Shown piece by piece: positions 15,988-25,218 of a stretch of DNA of 64,000 nt. The position numbers and the translations under genes are program-made. Each line of letters opens with the position of its first letter. The first letter of the stretch is position 1. The notes under the pieces were generated by a model that saw only the letters and a program-made list of their open reading frames with translations, had not been told where the DNA came from and made no database searches. Source of the stretch: Pseudomonadota bacterium (GTDB taxonomy: Bacteria; Pseudomonadota; Gammaproteobacteria; Steroidobacterales; Woeseiaceae). The DNA is taken from assembly GCA_022574185.1 (NCBI GenBank), contig JACZSM010000004.1, forward strand, positions 27,446-91,445. The letters are read 5' to 3'.

Positions 15988-16881
15988 ATGCATCCGGTAC
16001 TCGACGATCTGATCACACTGCTCGAATTAGAGCGCATCGAGGACAATATTTTCCGCGGTGATAGCCGTGATATCGGTAGCGCGCAGGTATTTGGCGGGCA
16101 GGTAGTCGGCCAGGCGCTGTCGGCGGCCCAGCACACGGTCGACGGTCGTGTTGCGCATTCATTGCATGCGTATTTTCTGCGCCGCGGCGACATGACTGCA
16201 CCGATCATTTACGAAGTCGATCGTGCCAGAGACGGCGGCAGCTTTTCCAATCGCCGCGTCGTTGCAATCCAGCACGGCAGGCCGATTTTCAACCTGACCG
16301 CGTCATTTCAGAATCCTGAAGCAGGCATCGAGCACCAGGCTGTCATGCCGGATGTCCCTGATCCAGAAGACTTGCGGGACATCATCGACGTCGAAGGGGA
16401 GTTGCTTGAAAAAATGCCGGCAAAGCTGCGTCGCCATATGACCGACAAGCGGCCATTCGTGGTTCGTCCGGTTCCGCAACCGGACACTGCGGACAGCATG
16501 CCGCCCGTCAGATGCGTCTGGCTTCGGACTGTCGACGCATTGCCTGAGGAGCTGGCGCTGCACCAAAATCTGCTCGCCTATGTGTCCGACTATGAATTGC
16601 TGGGCGTCAGCACCTTGCCGCATGATCTGCCGTTCGGGCAGGGCGCTATCATCATGGCGAGCCTTGATCATGCGTTGTGGTTCCATCGCGAATTCCGGAT
16701 CGACCGCTGGTTGCTTTATTCGATGGACAGTCCAAATGCCTCCGGCGCGCGGGGATTCTCTCGAGGTCAACTGTTTAGCGAGGACGGCAGTCTTGTTGCA
16801 TCGACGGCGCAGGAGGGTCTCGTTCGAGTCGTGGAGCCGGGGAGCAAGTGGCATCGTTCGGACCCACGTATGCAGGCCTAG
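15988..16881 (+). CDS. tesB: Acyl-CoA thioesterase II TesB
   Basis: Double-hotdog thioesterase of 297 aa that hydrolyses acyl-CoA to free fatty acid and CoA. Recognised blocks: LITLLELERIEDNIFRGDSRD, QVFGGQVVGQALSAA, HSLHAYFLRRGD, PIIYEVDRARDGGSFSNRRV and, in the second half, SLDHALWFHREFRIDRWLLYSMDSPNASGARGF, including the catalytic Asp, Ser/Thr and Gln positions. ATG 15988 aligns with the E. coli start; a TTG at 15982 would add two residues. It is the last gene of the ligase-SDR-tesB operon and starts 6 bp after the SDR stop. A ligase and a thioesterase together would let the cell control the acyl-CoA/free acid balance (inference). Confidence 0.94.
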   Translation: MHPVLDDLITLLELERIEDNIFRGDSRDIGSAQVFGGQVVGQALSAAQHTVDGRVAHSLHAYFLRRGDMTAPIIYEVDRARDGGSFSNRRVVAIQHGRPIFNLTASFQNPEAGIEHQAVMPDVPDPEDLRDIIDVEGELLEKMPAKLRRHMTDKRPFVVRPVPQPDTADSMPPVRCVWLRTVDALPEELALHQNLLAYVSDYELLGVSTLPHDLPFGQGAIIMASLDHALWFHREFRIDRWLLYSMDSPNASGARGFSRGQLFSEDGSLVASTAQEGLVRVVEPGSKWHRSDPRMQA

Positions 16882-16894
16882 TCCGGGCTAGCGT

Positions 16895-17641
16895 TCAGGG
16901 TTGCGCGTTGCCCTGGGCCGCAACAGCGGCGGTTGCTTTTGCTATTGCTTCCGGATCGCCCAGGAATTCATGCGTTACAGCGTTCAGGTCGGCATCAAGA
17001 GTGTAGGCCAGCGGGATGCCTGTCGGAATATTGAAACCCGTGATTGCCTTCTCCGACATATTGTCGAGCATCTTCACCAACGCGCGCAGGCTATTGCCAT
17101 GTGCAGCAATCAGCACGTTCTTGCCGGCGCGCAATTCGGGAGCGATCCTGTCAAACCAGCACGGCAGTACGCGCTCGAGCGTCGTCGCGAGCGATTCCGT
17201 TGACGGCAGGTTTTCAATTCCTGCATAGCGTGCGTCGTGAGACGGATGTCGATCATCATCATCATCAAGGTCGGGCGGCGGAATGTCGTAGCTGCGGCGC
17301 CATATGTGCACCTGCTCTTCACCGTATTTTGCCGCGGTCTCGGCCTTGTTCAGGCCTTGCAGAGCACCGTAGTGGCGTTCGTTCAGACGCCAGTCACGGA
17401 CGACCGGAATCCACACGCGGTCCAGTTCGTCGAGCATCAACCAGAGCGTACGAATCGCGCGCTTAAGAACTGACGTAAACGCGATATCAAAATCATAGTC
17501 GAGTTCTTTCAGCAGGCGCCCGGCGTCCACCGCTTCCCGAATACCCTGCTCGGTCAGGTCGACATCGGTCCAACCCGTAAACAGGTTCTTGCGATTCCAG
17601 TCACTCTGGCCGTGGCGAACGAGTAAGAGCTTACCCGTCAT
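16895..17641 (-). CDS. gpmA: 2,3-bisphosphoglycerate-dependent phosphoglycerate mutase GpmA
   Basis: Glycolytic/gluconeogenic enzyme that interconverts 3- and 2-phosphoglycerate via a phosphohistidine. It has [12 protein letters not shown] with the phosphorylated His10, [13 protein letters not shown], the [13 protein letters not shown] block and the second catalytic histidine in [12 protein letters not shown]. It is 248 aa, the dPGM size. A run of Asp codons (GAT/GAC repeats near 17247-17268, LDDDDDRHP) sits in the variable loop and is the only unusual thing. It converges with tesB and lies downstream of the NAD-glutamate dehydrogenase gene on the same strand (41-bp gap), so partial co-transcription is possible. 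Confidence 0.96.
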   Translation of the reverse strand: MTGKLLLVRHGQSDWNRKNLFTGWTDVDLTEQGIREAVDAGRLLKELDYDFDIAFTSVLKRAIRTLWLMLDELDRVWIPVVRDWRLNERHYGALQGLNKAETAAKYGEEQVHIWRRSYDIPPPDLDDDDDRHPSHDARYAGIENLPSTESLATTLERVLPCWFDRIAPELRAGKNVLIAAHGNSLRALVKMLDNMSEKAITGFNIPTGIPLAYTLDADLNAVTHEFLGDPEAIAKATAAVAAQGNAQP

Positions 17642-17682
17642 GGGTTCTCCACATGTCTATGGCTGTAAAGGAAAACGATGGA

Positions 17683-20600
17683 TCAGCCCGATATTAAATT
17701 ACGCAGTTCCTGCGCGGCGACCGACAGAGTAGCAAAATCAATCGGGCCTCGTAGCTGCATGTCGTCGACCATGCTCTTGAAGTGCTCAACTTCCATGTCG
17801 TGTTGCTGCAGCCATTTCTCGACGGCCTTGTGCAGGTCCCGGTTGCCACGCTTGCGCAGAAATTTCGAGGCAAGATCACGCCGGATTCCGTAAAACTCCT
17901 CGCGGAGATTGCTACGCGCGATAGCCTGCCAGCGGCCCTTCACCTTCAGTTCCTCGGCACCGACGTGTAGCCAGAACAGGCCAAGCTGGTCATTGAACGC
18001 TGAATAGAGTGTTGCGGTCTCGATAACATCGCGTTTGTGTATAGCGGCAAGATCCGCAATGTCGAGCGCCGCACGCGTCAACAGCAATGCAGACATTCGG
18101 TTTGCGAGTTTCTCGTCCACTCCCATTTGGATGAATTCAGCGGCGGCTTTTTGATGCCGCAATCGGGCATTGGTCGACATCATGGCGGCAGTGCGCTTGT
18201 AGACCGCTGTCATACCTTGCTGCAGGTGATCGACAGTGGGCTCAATTTCGAGATTGTCGCCATACCGCTCAATAAGCCAATAGCAGACATGGCGCAATGT
18301 GCGGCTGACTTCAAACATCATCGACATCTGCGCTGATGCCGGGATCTTGTTATCCAGTGACTCGATCGTTTTATACAGCCCTCTGGCACGACAAATTTGC
18401 CGCGCGACCATGTATGCCCGCGCAACCGTTACAACATCTGCGCTCGTGTCGTCCTGAACTCGCTTGACGAATGCGGGCCCCATGCGATTGACAAGATCGT
18501 TCGCGATAAGTGTTGCCAGAATCTGCCGACTCAGACGGTGGCCCGGCAGCTGCTCGCTAAAGCGTCGACGCAATACAGCCGGGAAATAGCGCAGCGGGTC
18601 GACCACCAGAAAGTCCACAAGCGAATCGCCCGAGGCGATCAAGCCGTTGTACAAATCGATTTTTGCGTAGCTCAGGACGACGGCAAGTTCGGGTCGCGTA
18701 AATCCTTGTTTGTGAGCACGACGGTCCTCAATCTCCGTTTCATCGGGAAGGTACTCGAGGGCACGATTCAGGAGTCCGGTTCTCTCAAGATTACTAATGA
18801 GTTGCGCAATTTCATCAATGCGCTCGACCGAGCGGATCTCACTCATGCTGATGGATTGTGTTTGCCGATAGTTGTTGCGCAGAACCAGTTCGGCAACATC
18901 GTCTGTCATTGTGGCCAGCAGCTCGTTGCGTTTTTTGCGGGACATGCCTTTTTGCTTGGCGACATCGCTCAACAGGATCTTGATATTGACTTCACGGTCC
19001 GAACTGTCAACGCCGCCGGAGTTGTCAATGAAGTCGGTATTGATTCGTCCGCCGGCCAGGCTGAACTCGATGCGCGCGAGTTGTGTGAGGCCCAGGTTGC
19101 CGCCTTCGCCGACCACCTTGCAACGCAGATCGCATGCATCGACACGAACAGTGTCATTGCTGCGATCGCCAACGTCCGCATGGCTTTCATCGCTCGCTTT
19201 GACATAGGTGCCGATGCCACCGTTCCACATCAGATCAACACGCATCTTCAAAATCGCGCGAATCAATTCGTTCGGCTGCATCGCTGTTGCGTCGGTATCC
19301 AAAAGTTTGCGAACTTCGGTACTCAGACGAATCGTCTTGGCCTGTCGCAAAAAGACTCCACCGCCCTTGGAGATCAGGCTGTCGTCATAGTCGGACCAAC
19401 CCGAGCGTGGCAATTTGAACAGTCGTTGACGTTCCCGAAAACTCGATGGCATGTGCGGATCCGGGTCGAGAAAGATGTGTTGATGATTAAATGCTGCGAC
19501 GAGCTTGATCTTGCGTGACAGCAACATGCCGTTGCCGAACACATCGCCGCTCATGTCGCCGATGCCGGCAACCGTGAACGGATCTTTTTGCACATTCAGG
19601 CCTTGCTCGCGGAAGTGCCGTTTTACCGCCTCCCATGCACCACGCGCCGTGATGCCCATTTTCTTGTGGTCATAGCCGGCCGATCCACCCGATGCGAACG
19701 CATCATCGAGCCAGAAGTTATAGCTGGCGGCGATTTCATTCGCGAGGTCCGAGAATGCCGCGGTGCCCTTATCCGCCGCGACCACGAGATACGGATCATC
19801 GCCATCGCGCCGCACGATACCGGCTGGTGTTACGACTTTGCCGTCCACGACATTGTCCGTGATATCGAGAAGACCCGAGATAAACGTCTTGTAGCACTCG
19901 ATACCATTGGCGAGAATCGCGTCGCGGTCGCCATGCGGCGCCCGCTTCGGGAAAAATCCTCCCTTCGCCCCGGTTGGCACGATGACCGTGTTCTTCACGA
20001 CTTGCGCCTTCATCAGGCCAAGGACTTCGGTACGGAAGTCCTCGCGGCGGTCCGACCATCGCAGTCCGCCCCTCGCAACGTCGCCGGCACGCAGGTGTAT
20101 GCCTTCAACTTCGGGCGAGTACACAAAAATCTCGAACTTCGGTTTAGGCAACGGTGCCTCGCGGAGTTGCGTGGGATCGAGTTTGATCGAGATGTATGGC
20201 TTCGGCTTACCATCTTCGCCGGTCAAGAAATAGTTGCTTCTGAGCGTTGCGTTAACGGCGCCCGAGAACGCTGTCAGGATTCGGTCTTCGTCTACATTTT
20301 TAGCTTTTTCGACGGCACGCTGGATGATTGGCAGCAGTGCTTTGAGCTCGCGTCTGCGCTTCGCCTGCGTGAGTTTGGGGTCGAATTGCAATTCGAACTG
20401 TTGCACCAGCAAGCGTGTAAATTTTGCATGATTTATGAGCACCTCTTCCATATACGCCTGGCTGAATGGAATGCCCAACTGCTGCAAATATTTTGCGTAG
20501 CAGCGCAACAGCGCTGTCTGGCGCCAATCCAGTCTCGCGCTGAGAATGAGCCGATTCAGGCCGTCGTTTTCAACTCGACCGGCGAGCATCTCACTGAAGC

Positions 20601-22512
20601 AGTCTTCAAAGCATGTTGCTACTTCTGCCATCTCAAATTCGACACCGCTCTCATGACGCAGATGAAAATCCTGAATCCAGAACGTCTCACCAGTCTGCAA
20701 GTGCAGCTCATAAGGACGTTCCGTGTAGACTTCGACACCCATGTTCTCGAGCAGAGGCAGCGCCTCGGAAAGGGTAAGCGGTTCGTCGATGCTGTAAATC
20801 GTGAAATACATGTGGCCGGGCAAGCTGCCTTCGCGTTTGTACAAGTCGACAGACCGGGCGCTCTGGTTCGCCACCATTTCTTCAATGCGTTCGATGTCGC
20901 TACAGGCCTCTCGCGGGCTGACGTCGCCCTGGTAGCCGAGCGGAAACACATCGCGATACTTGCGAAACAACTTGGGCCCGTCCTCGATGCCGAACGTTTC
21001 ATCCAGCTGATCGCGCAATTTGTCAGCCCAGGTGATGACGACGTCAGCGATTGACTCTTCAATTTTTTGAATGCTGATATGCGGACGAGCGCCGGCCGGT
21101 GTGCGTATGACGATATGCACGCGGGCAAGTGCGGAATCCGATATTTGTACGCTTGAATCAACCGATGATCCGCCAAAGGCCTCCTTAAGGATGCCTTCTA
21201 TCTTGCGCCGCACAACTGTCGTGTATTTTTCCCTTGGTACGTAGACGAGGCAAGAGAAAAATCGGCGAAATGCGTCGCGTCGCAGGAAGAACGCGACTCG
21301 TTGTCGGTCCTGAAGATTCAAAATGCCGATCGTCGTTCGAGTGAGGTCCTGCACGCTACTGTGAAACAGCTCATCGCGTGGGTACGTGTTGAGAATGTGC
21401 ATTAACGCTTTGCCACTGTGGCCGAGAGGTTCGATGTGGGCACGTTCGAATATTCTGTCGATTTTGTGACGAAGCAATGGAATATTGCGTGGCGCTTCGC
21501 TGTACGCGGCGGATGCGAACAAGCCGATGAATCGTCGTTCGCCACTTACATTGCCGTCTTCGTCGTAGACCTTAATGCCGACGTAGTCCAGATAGGCGTT
21601 GCGGTGAATCGTCGAACGCGAGTTGGCCTTGGTGAGAATGAGCCAGTCTTTTGAGCGAGCGAGCCGACGCATCGTCACGGTGAGTTCGATCGTGGATACG
21701 CCGCGCTCCTTGCGCGATAGCAGTCCCAACCCGCTATTTTCGACAGACTTCAGATAAACTTTTTTACCGCGCCGGGAGACCTTGTATTCGCGATAGCCGA
21801 GGAAGGTGAAGTGATCGTCGGCGAGCCAGCGCAGAAATGCTCTGCTTTCGCTGCGCAGTTCCTCGTCGACACCAATTGGCCCGCGGTCCAGCAATTTATC
21901 CGTCGCGATCATTTCTGCGCGCATTTTTCCCCAGTCACGCACAGCAACCTTGACGTCAGACAACACCTTTCGAATTTCCTGCTCAAGCAGGTTTAACTGT
22001 TTCGAATCGGTCTCCCGGTCGATCGCAAGTCGAATGAACGATTCCCGCTGCCCCTTGGCGGAATTCAGCTCGGTGATGCCCTCAATGCGCCCGCGACCGT
22101 CGCGAAGGATGCGAATAATAGGGTGGACCGTGATGTGTACGGCCAGATCGTGTCGATTGATAGCCGCCGTAATCGAATTGACGAGAAACGGCATGTCATC
22201 GTTGATCAGTTCAATGAAAGTGAACGCAGACGTATAGCCGTGTTTTTCCTCGAGCGGATTGAAAATTCGGATCCTGAGCTGGCCTTTGCGACGCTGCGCG
22301 CCGAATTCCAGATGGCTCAGCGCAACTTGCGCCATGATCTGCGGTGATCTGCCGAGGAGGTCTCCGACGGGCACGTCGGCGAAGTATTGCTTGAGGAAGC
22401 GCCGGGTTTGTGCGGCCGTGGGCAGAATCGAGGACGAGATCCGGGCCGAGACAATGGCATGAACGATTTTGCCCTTGCGATCGTAACCGCGGCGTTTTTC
22501 TTTCTGTGTCAT
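17683..22512 (-). CDS. gdhB: Large NAD-specific glutamate dehydrogenase (GDH-180 type)
   Basis: A 1609-aa enzyme of the bacterial NAD-GDH family, which deaminates glutamate to 2-oxoglutarate and so serves amino-acid catabolism. The long N-terminal regulatory part (ACT-like regions) precedes the catalytic core: GAKGGFFPKR, GDDPYLVVAADKGTAAFSD, GIGDMSGDVFGNGML, WNGGIGTYVKAS and KVVGEGGNLGLTQLARIEF. The C-terminal helical region follows. The usual family length is about 1600. The start chosen is ATG 22512 (MTQKEKRRGYDRKG); an upstream ATG at 22575 would run into the divergent promoter. It is divergent from tryptophan 2,3-dioxygenase. The long opposite-strand open frames inside it are shadows. 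Confidence 0.95.
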   Translation of the reverse strand: MTQKEKRRGYDRKGKIVHAIVSARISSSILPTAAQTRRFLKQYFADVPVGDLLGRSPQIMAQVALSHLEFGAQRRKGQLRIRIFNPLEEKHGYTSAFTFIELINDDMPFLVNSITAAINRHDLAVHITVHPIIRILRDGRGRIEGITELNSAKGQRESFIRLAIDRETDSKQLNLLEQEIRKVLSDVKVAVRDWGKMRAEMIATDKLLDRGPIGVDEELRSESRAFLRWLADDHFTFLGYREYKVSRRGKKVYLKSVENSGLGLLSRKERGVSTIELTVTMRRLARSKDWLILTKANSRSTIHRNAYLDYVGIKVYDEDGNVSGERRFIGLFASAAYSEAPRNIPLLRHKIDRIFERAHIEPLGHSGKALMHILNTYPRDELFHSSVQDLTRTTIGILNLQDRQRVAFFLRRDAFRRFFSCLVYVPREKYTTVVRRKIEGILKEAFGGSSVDSSVQISDSALARVHIVIRTPAGARPHISIQKIEESIADVVITWADKLRDQLDETFGIEDGPKLFRKYRDVFPLGYQGDVSPREACSDIERIEEMVANQSARSVDLYKREGSLPGHMYFTIYSIDEPLTLSEALPLLENMGVEVYTERPYELHLQTGETFWIQDFHLRHESGVEFEMAEVATCFEDCFSEMLAGRVENDGLNRLILSARLDWRQTALLRCYAKYLQQLGIPFSQAYMEEVLINHAKFTRLLVQQFELQFDPKLTQAKRRRELKALLPIIQRAVEKAKNVDEDRILTAFSGAVNATLRSNYFLTGEDGKPKPYISIKLDPTQLREAPLPKPKFEIFVYSPEVEGIHLRAGDVARGGLRWSDRREDFRTEVLGLMKAQVVKNTVIVPTGAKGGFFPKRAPHGDRDAILANGIECYKTFISGLLDITDNVVDGKVVTPAGIVRRDGDDPYLVVAADKGTAAFSDLANEIAASYNFWLDDAFASGGSAGYDHKKMGITARGAWEAVKRHFREQGLNVQKDPFTVAGIGDMSGDVFGNGMLLSRKIKLVAAFNHQHIFLDPDPHMPSSFRERQRLFKLPRSGWSDYDDSLISKGGGVFLRQAKTIRLSTEVRKLLDTDATAMQPNELIRAILKMRVDLMWNGGIGTYVKASDESHADVGDRSNDTVRVDACDLRCKVVGEGGNLGLTQLARIEFSLAGGRINTDFIDNSGGVDSSDREVNIKILLSDVAKQKGMSRKKRNELLATMTDDVAELVLRNNYRQTQSISMSEIRSVERIDEIAQLISNLERTGLLNRALEYLPDETEIEDRRAHKQGFTRPELAVVLSYAKIDLYNGLIASGDSLVDFLVVDPLRYFPAVLRRRFSEQLPGHRLSRQILATLIANDLVNRMGPAFVKRVQDDTSADVVTVARAYMVARQICRARGLYKTIESLDNKIPASAQMSMMFEVSRTLRHVCYWLIERYGDNLEIEPTVDHLQQGMTAVYKRTAAMMSTNARLRHQKAAAEFIQMGVDEKLANRMSALLLTRAALDIADLAAIHKRDVIETATLYSAFNDQLGLFWLHVGAEELKVKGRWQAIARSNLREEFYGIRRDLASKFLRKRGNRDLHKAVEKWLQQHDMEVEHFKSMVDDMQLRGPIDFATLSVAAQELRNLISG

Positions 22513-22602
22513 TGCTCGTGTCTCTGGGGCAAATCGCTGCGGATTACTACTTTGGGTCGCGGCGGCATTATACAATCATTGCTTTGCAACGATCACTCCA
22601 AA

Positions 22603-23445
22603 ATGAACAAACGCGAACTCGAAAAAGCGATTCACACAAAGCTGTCACGCGATGACGATTATACGGCGTATTTGCAGCTCGACGCGCTCCTTGATGCGCA
22701 AAAGCCACTTGGCGATCCACCACACCATGACGAGATGCTGTTCATCATTCAGCACCAGGTGGCCGAACTCTGGATCAAACTGCTGATACACGAAGTTGCC
22801 CGCGCGATCGATTATTTGCGCGATGATCGCCTGTCGCAGGCAGTGAAAAATCTCTCCAGAGTGCGCCATATTCAGAGCCAGCTATACGGGCAGTGGAAGG
22901 TGCTGGACACGCTGACGCCCAGCGAATACTCGGAGTTTCGACACGTATTCGGCAAAGCATCGGGTCTGCAGTCGCCGCAGTACCGCATTCTCGAATTCAT
23001 GCTCGGTAACAAGAGCCGCTCGACACTCGCCGTTTATGAGCACCAGACTGAATGGTACGCCCGGCTCATCACCGTGCTCGAAGCCCCTAGTCTTTACGAG
23101 GAGTTCCTCAGGTATCTGGCGCGCATGGCATTGCCAGTGCCGGCAGCGGTGCTCGAGCGGGATTTCAGTTGTATGCGGGATGAGGATAGCGACGTAATTG
23201 CCGTGCTACGGATAATCTATGAGGACCGGGACAAGTACTGGGTAGAGTATGAGATGTGCGAGGCGCTCATGGATATCGCGAATAATTTCCAATTCTGGCG
23301 ATTCCATCACATGAAGACCGTGGAACGCATCATTGGCCACAAACGCGGTACAGGCGGTTCGTCGGGCGTCTCGTTTCTCAAGAAGGCGATCGAGATCGAG
23401 TTTTTCCCTGAATTGATCACGGTGCGCACCGAACTCGGCGAATAG
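22603..23445 (+). CDS. kynA: Tryptophan 2,3-dioxygenase
   Basis: Heme enzyme that opens the indole ring of L-tryptophan to N-formylkynurenine, the first step of the kynurenine route. Recognised blocks: the substrate/heme helix MLFIIQHQVAELWIKLLIHE, SGLQSPQYRILEFMLGNK, and the proximal heme histidine region FHHMKTVERIIGHKRGTGGSSGVSFLKK with the conserved GTGG(S/T) loop that binds the substrate carboxylate. With the ATG at 22603 it has 280 aa, the normal bacterial size; an upstream in-frame ATG at 22387 would sit inside the divergent gene. No other kyn gene is in the window. Together with NAD-GDH it indicates amino-acid catabolism. Confidence 0.96.
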   Translation: MNKRELEKAIHTKLSRDDDYTAYLQLDALLDAQKPLGDPPHHDEMLFIIQHQVAELWIKLLIHEVARAIDYLRDDRLSQAVKNLSRVRHIQSQLYGQWKVLDTLTPSEYSEFRHVFGKASGLQSPQYRILEFMLGNKSRSTLAVYEHQTEWYARLITVLEAPSLYEEFLRYLARMALPVPAAVLERDFSCMRDEDSDVIAVLRIIYEDRDKYWVEYEMCEALMDIANNFQFWRFHHMKTVERIIGHKRGTGGSSGVSFLKKAIEIEFFPELITVRTELGE

Positions 23446-23458
23446 CCGGGCGTTGCTT

Positions 23459-23911
23459 TTACTTGGGGCCGCCAAGCAGACGCGATTTGGCGAGCAGGCG
23501 CTCCACGACGATGCTGAATGTCTCGCAATCTTCCTTGCTGATTCCATGCAGGAGATCGCGTTCAAACTGCAGCGCGAGCGGCGCGATATCATCGTGTACC
23601 TTCCGGCCTTCATCAGACAGGTTCAAAATCGAACGGCGACGGTCGGCGTCCGCAAACTGACGGTCGATGCGACCATTCTTGACGAGTTTCGTAACGGCGC
23701 GGCTGACGGCCACCTTGTCCATCATTGTTCGTTCCGCAACCTCAACCGCGGACAGCCCGGGAAACCGCCCAAGAATGGCGATTACGCGCCATTCCGGAAT
23801 CGACAGGTTAAATCGCTTGTCGTAAACGCGAGCGATGGTCGTGCTGATTGTGTGTGACAGGACGGACATCCGGTACGGCAGGAAGTCTTCGAGAATCAAT
23901 TCATCTTTCAT
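23459..23911 (-). CDS. MarR-family transcriptional regulator
   Basis: A 150-aa winged-helix regulator. The DNA-binding region is LSIPEWRVIAILGRFPGLSAVEVAERTMMDKVAVSRAVTKLVKNGRIDR followed by the wing DADRRRSILNLSDEGRK; the flanking N- and C-terminal helices would form the dimer interface. Start at ATG 23911 (MKDELILEDFLPYRMS), with an AAGAAGAG upstream; the longer frame to 24034 would be read through a REP-like repeat and is unlikely. It converges with kynA (13 bp between stops), so a role in controlling the neighbouring tryptophan or amino-acid genes is possible but not shown. The effector is unknown. Confidence 0.92.
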   Translation of the reverse strand: MKDELILEDFLPYRMSVLSHTISTTIARVYDKRFNLSIPEWRVIAILGRFPGLSAVEVAERTMMDKVAVSRAVTKLVKNGRIDRQFADADRRRSILNLSDEGRKVHDDIAPLALQFERDLLHGISKEDCETFSIVVERLLAKSRLLGGPK

Positions 23912-23936
23912 GGCGATCATGCTCTTCTTGTATTCT

Positions 23937-24025
23937 GTTGGAACCCGCCATGCGGGCGATTTCCACCCGGCATCGCGGATATCGCTCGCATGTCCCGCTC
24001 CCGCTTGACGGGAGCGGGCTCCAAC
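23937..24025. repeat. REP-like inverted repeat, copy 4
   Basis: An 89-bp compound copy: GTTGGAACCCGCCATGCGGG at the left, ATTTCCACCCGGCATCGCGG in the middle, ATCGCTCGCATGTCCCGCT, then the inner hairpin CTCCCGCTTGACGGGAG and a closing GGGCTCCAAC. Here the outer ends are GTTGG/CCAAC instead of GTAGG/CCTAC, changed together. It lies just upstream of the MarR gene, in its probable promoter region, which is unusual since most copies sit after genes. Confidence 0.8.
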
Positions 24026-24068
24026 AGCGGCCATTCAACAGTATCGACAATGCATAGCGCATACAAGG

Positions 24069-25163
24069 CTAAGCCAGATGCGGCGCGGCGAGATAGTGGG
24101 TGGACTGCATTTCGACGAGACGGCTGATGGTGCGATCGAATTCGATGGCGAGTTTATTGCCCGCATATAGTGAGTCGACATCCACGGCAGCAGACACGAT
24201 CAGTTTGACGCGGCGGTCGTAAAATTCATCCACGAGCGCGACGAATCGGCGCGCCTGATTTTCGAGTGCATGATCGAACCTGGGGATGCCTGACACAATG
24301 ACGGTCGGATACCATCGGGCAATCTCTATATAGTCATTCTGACTGCGAGGGCCAGCGCAAAGTTCGGTAAAGTTGAACCAGGCAATGCCTTTGGCGCACA
24401 AATGAGTACGAATTTCGCGGCCGTTGATTTCGAGCATGCGGTCACTGGCAATCTGGCTCGAGGCAGACTCATCAAAGAAATGCTGCAACTTGGCGCATGC
24501 AATGTCGTCATCAGGAGTCAGATAGGTTCCGGCCTGTTGCAGCAAACGCAAACGGTAGTCAACATCGCCGCCGATATGGACGACCTGAGTAAACGTCTTT
24601 AACAGCTCAATTGCAGGCAGAAAGCGCTGTCGTTGCAGGCCGTCATTGTATAGCTCATCCGGCGGCGTATTGGACGTTGTGACGAGCGTCACTCCGCGCC
24701 TGAAAAGGCCGTCGAGCAATCTCGCTAATATCATCGCATCGCCGATGTCACTGACATAAAATTCATCGAAGCACAGCACACGTGTCTCGGCCGCAATGTC
24801 CTGTGCAACCTGCTCGAGAGGATCTTCGATGTCATCGAGCCGGTTCAGGCGTGCGTGCACATCCTGCATCATGCGGTGAAAGTGAACTCGTTTTTTTGCA
24901 TCGATCTCGAGAGTTTCAAAAAACAAATCCATCAGGAATGTCTTGCCGCGACCAACGCCTCCCCAGACATACAGGCCCTTCTCGCCAAATGTGTCTTTTT
25001 TCGCGGCACGATTGAAGAAGCCGAAGCAACGCTTTCGACGCGGTCGACGTCTGAGCAAGCGACGTTGCAAGTTCTCTAGTAAAGCAACGATCGTATCCTG
25101 GGCGGCATCACGCTCGTGGCCCTCGCGTTGGAGGCTGTCTTCGTAGGCCTCGCGAATATTCAA
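24069..25163 (-). CDS. zapE: Cell division protein ZapE (AFG1-like ATPase)
   Basis: A 364-aa AAA-type P-loop ATPase that in E. coli acts on FtsZ during division under stress. It has Walker A GGVGRGKTFLMDLFF, the HFHRMMQDVHARL block, Walker B RVLCFDEFYVSDIGDA, the arginine-rich TLVTTSNTPPDELYNDGLQRQRFLP segment and the C-terminal FDHALENQARRFVALVDEFYDRRVKL. No ATG gives a sensible N-terminus: I chose the TTG at 25163 (MNIREAYEDSLQREG), with GAGGA about 10 bp upstream, as the frame beyond it runs backward into the ETF-QO gene. It is divergent from ETF-QO. Confidence 0.93.
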   Translation of the reverse strand: MNIREAYEDSLQREGHERDAAQDTIVALLENLQRRLLRRRPRRKRCFGFFNRAAKKDTFGEKGLYVWGGVGRGKTFLMDLFFETLEIDAKKRVHFHRMMQDVHARLNRLDDIEDPLEQVAQDIAAETRVLCFDEFYVSDIGDAMILARLLDGLFRRGVTLVTTSNTPPDELYNDGLQRQRFLPAIELLKTFTQVVHIGGDVDYRLRLLQQAGTYLTPDDDIACAKLQHFFDESASSQIASDRMLEINGREIRTHLCAKGIAWFNFTELCAGPRSQNDYIEIARWYPTVIVSGIPRFDHALENQARRFVALVDEFYDRRVKLIVSAAVDVDSLYAGNKLAIEFDRTISRLVEMQSTHYLAAPHLA

Positions 25164-25218
25164 ATTTCTGGTTATCCTCTGTGGCGTCGCAGCATCCTGC
25201 GGGCGGAGTGACAATACT

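Noticed and set aside
19588..21054. 488-codon open frame on the plus strand inside the NAD-glutamate dehydrogenase gene
   Set aside because: Antisense shadow of a highly biased coding sequence; it has no recognisable domain. The frame at 18397-19518 is of the same kind.
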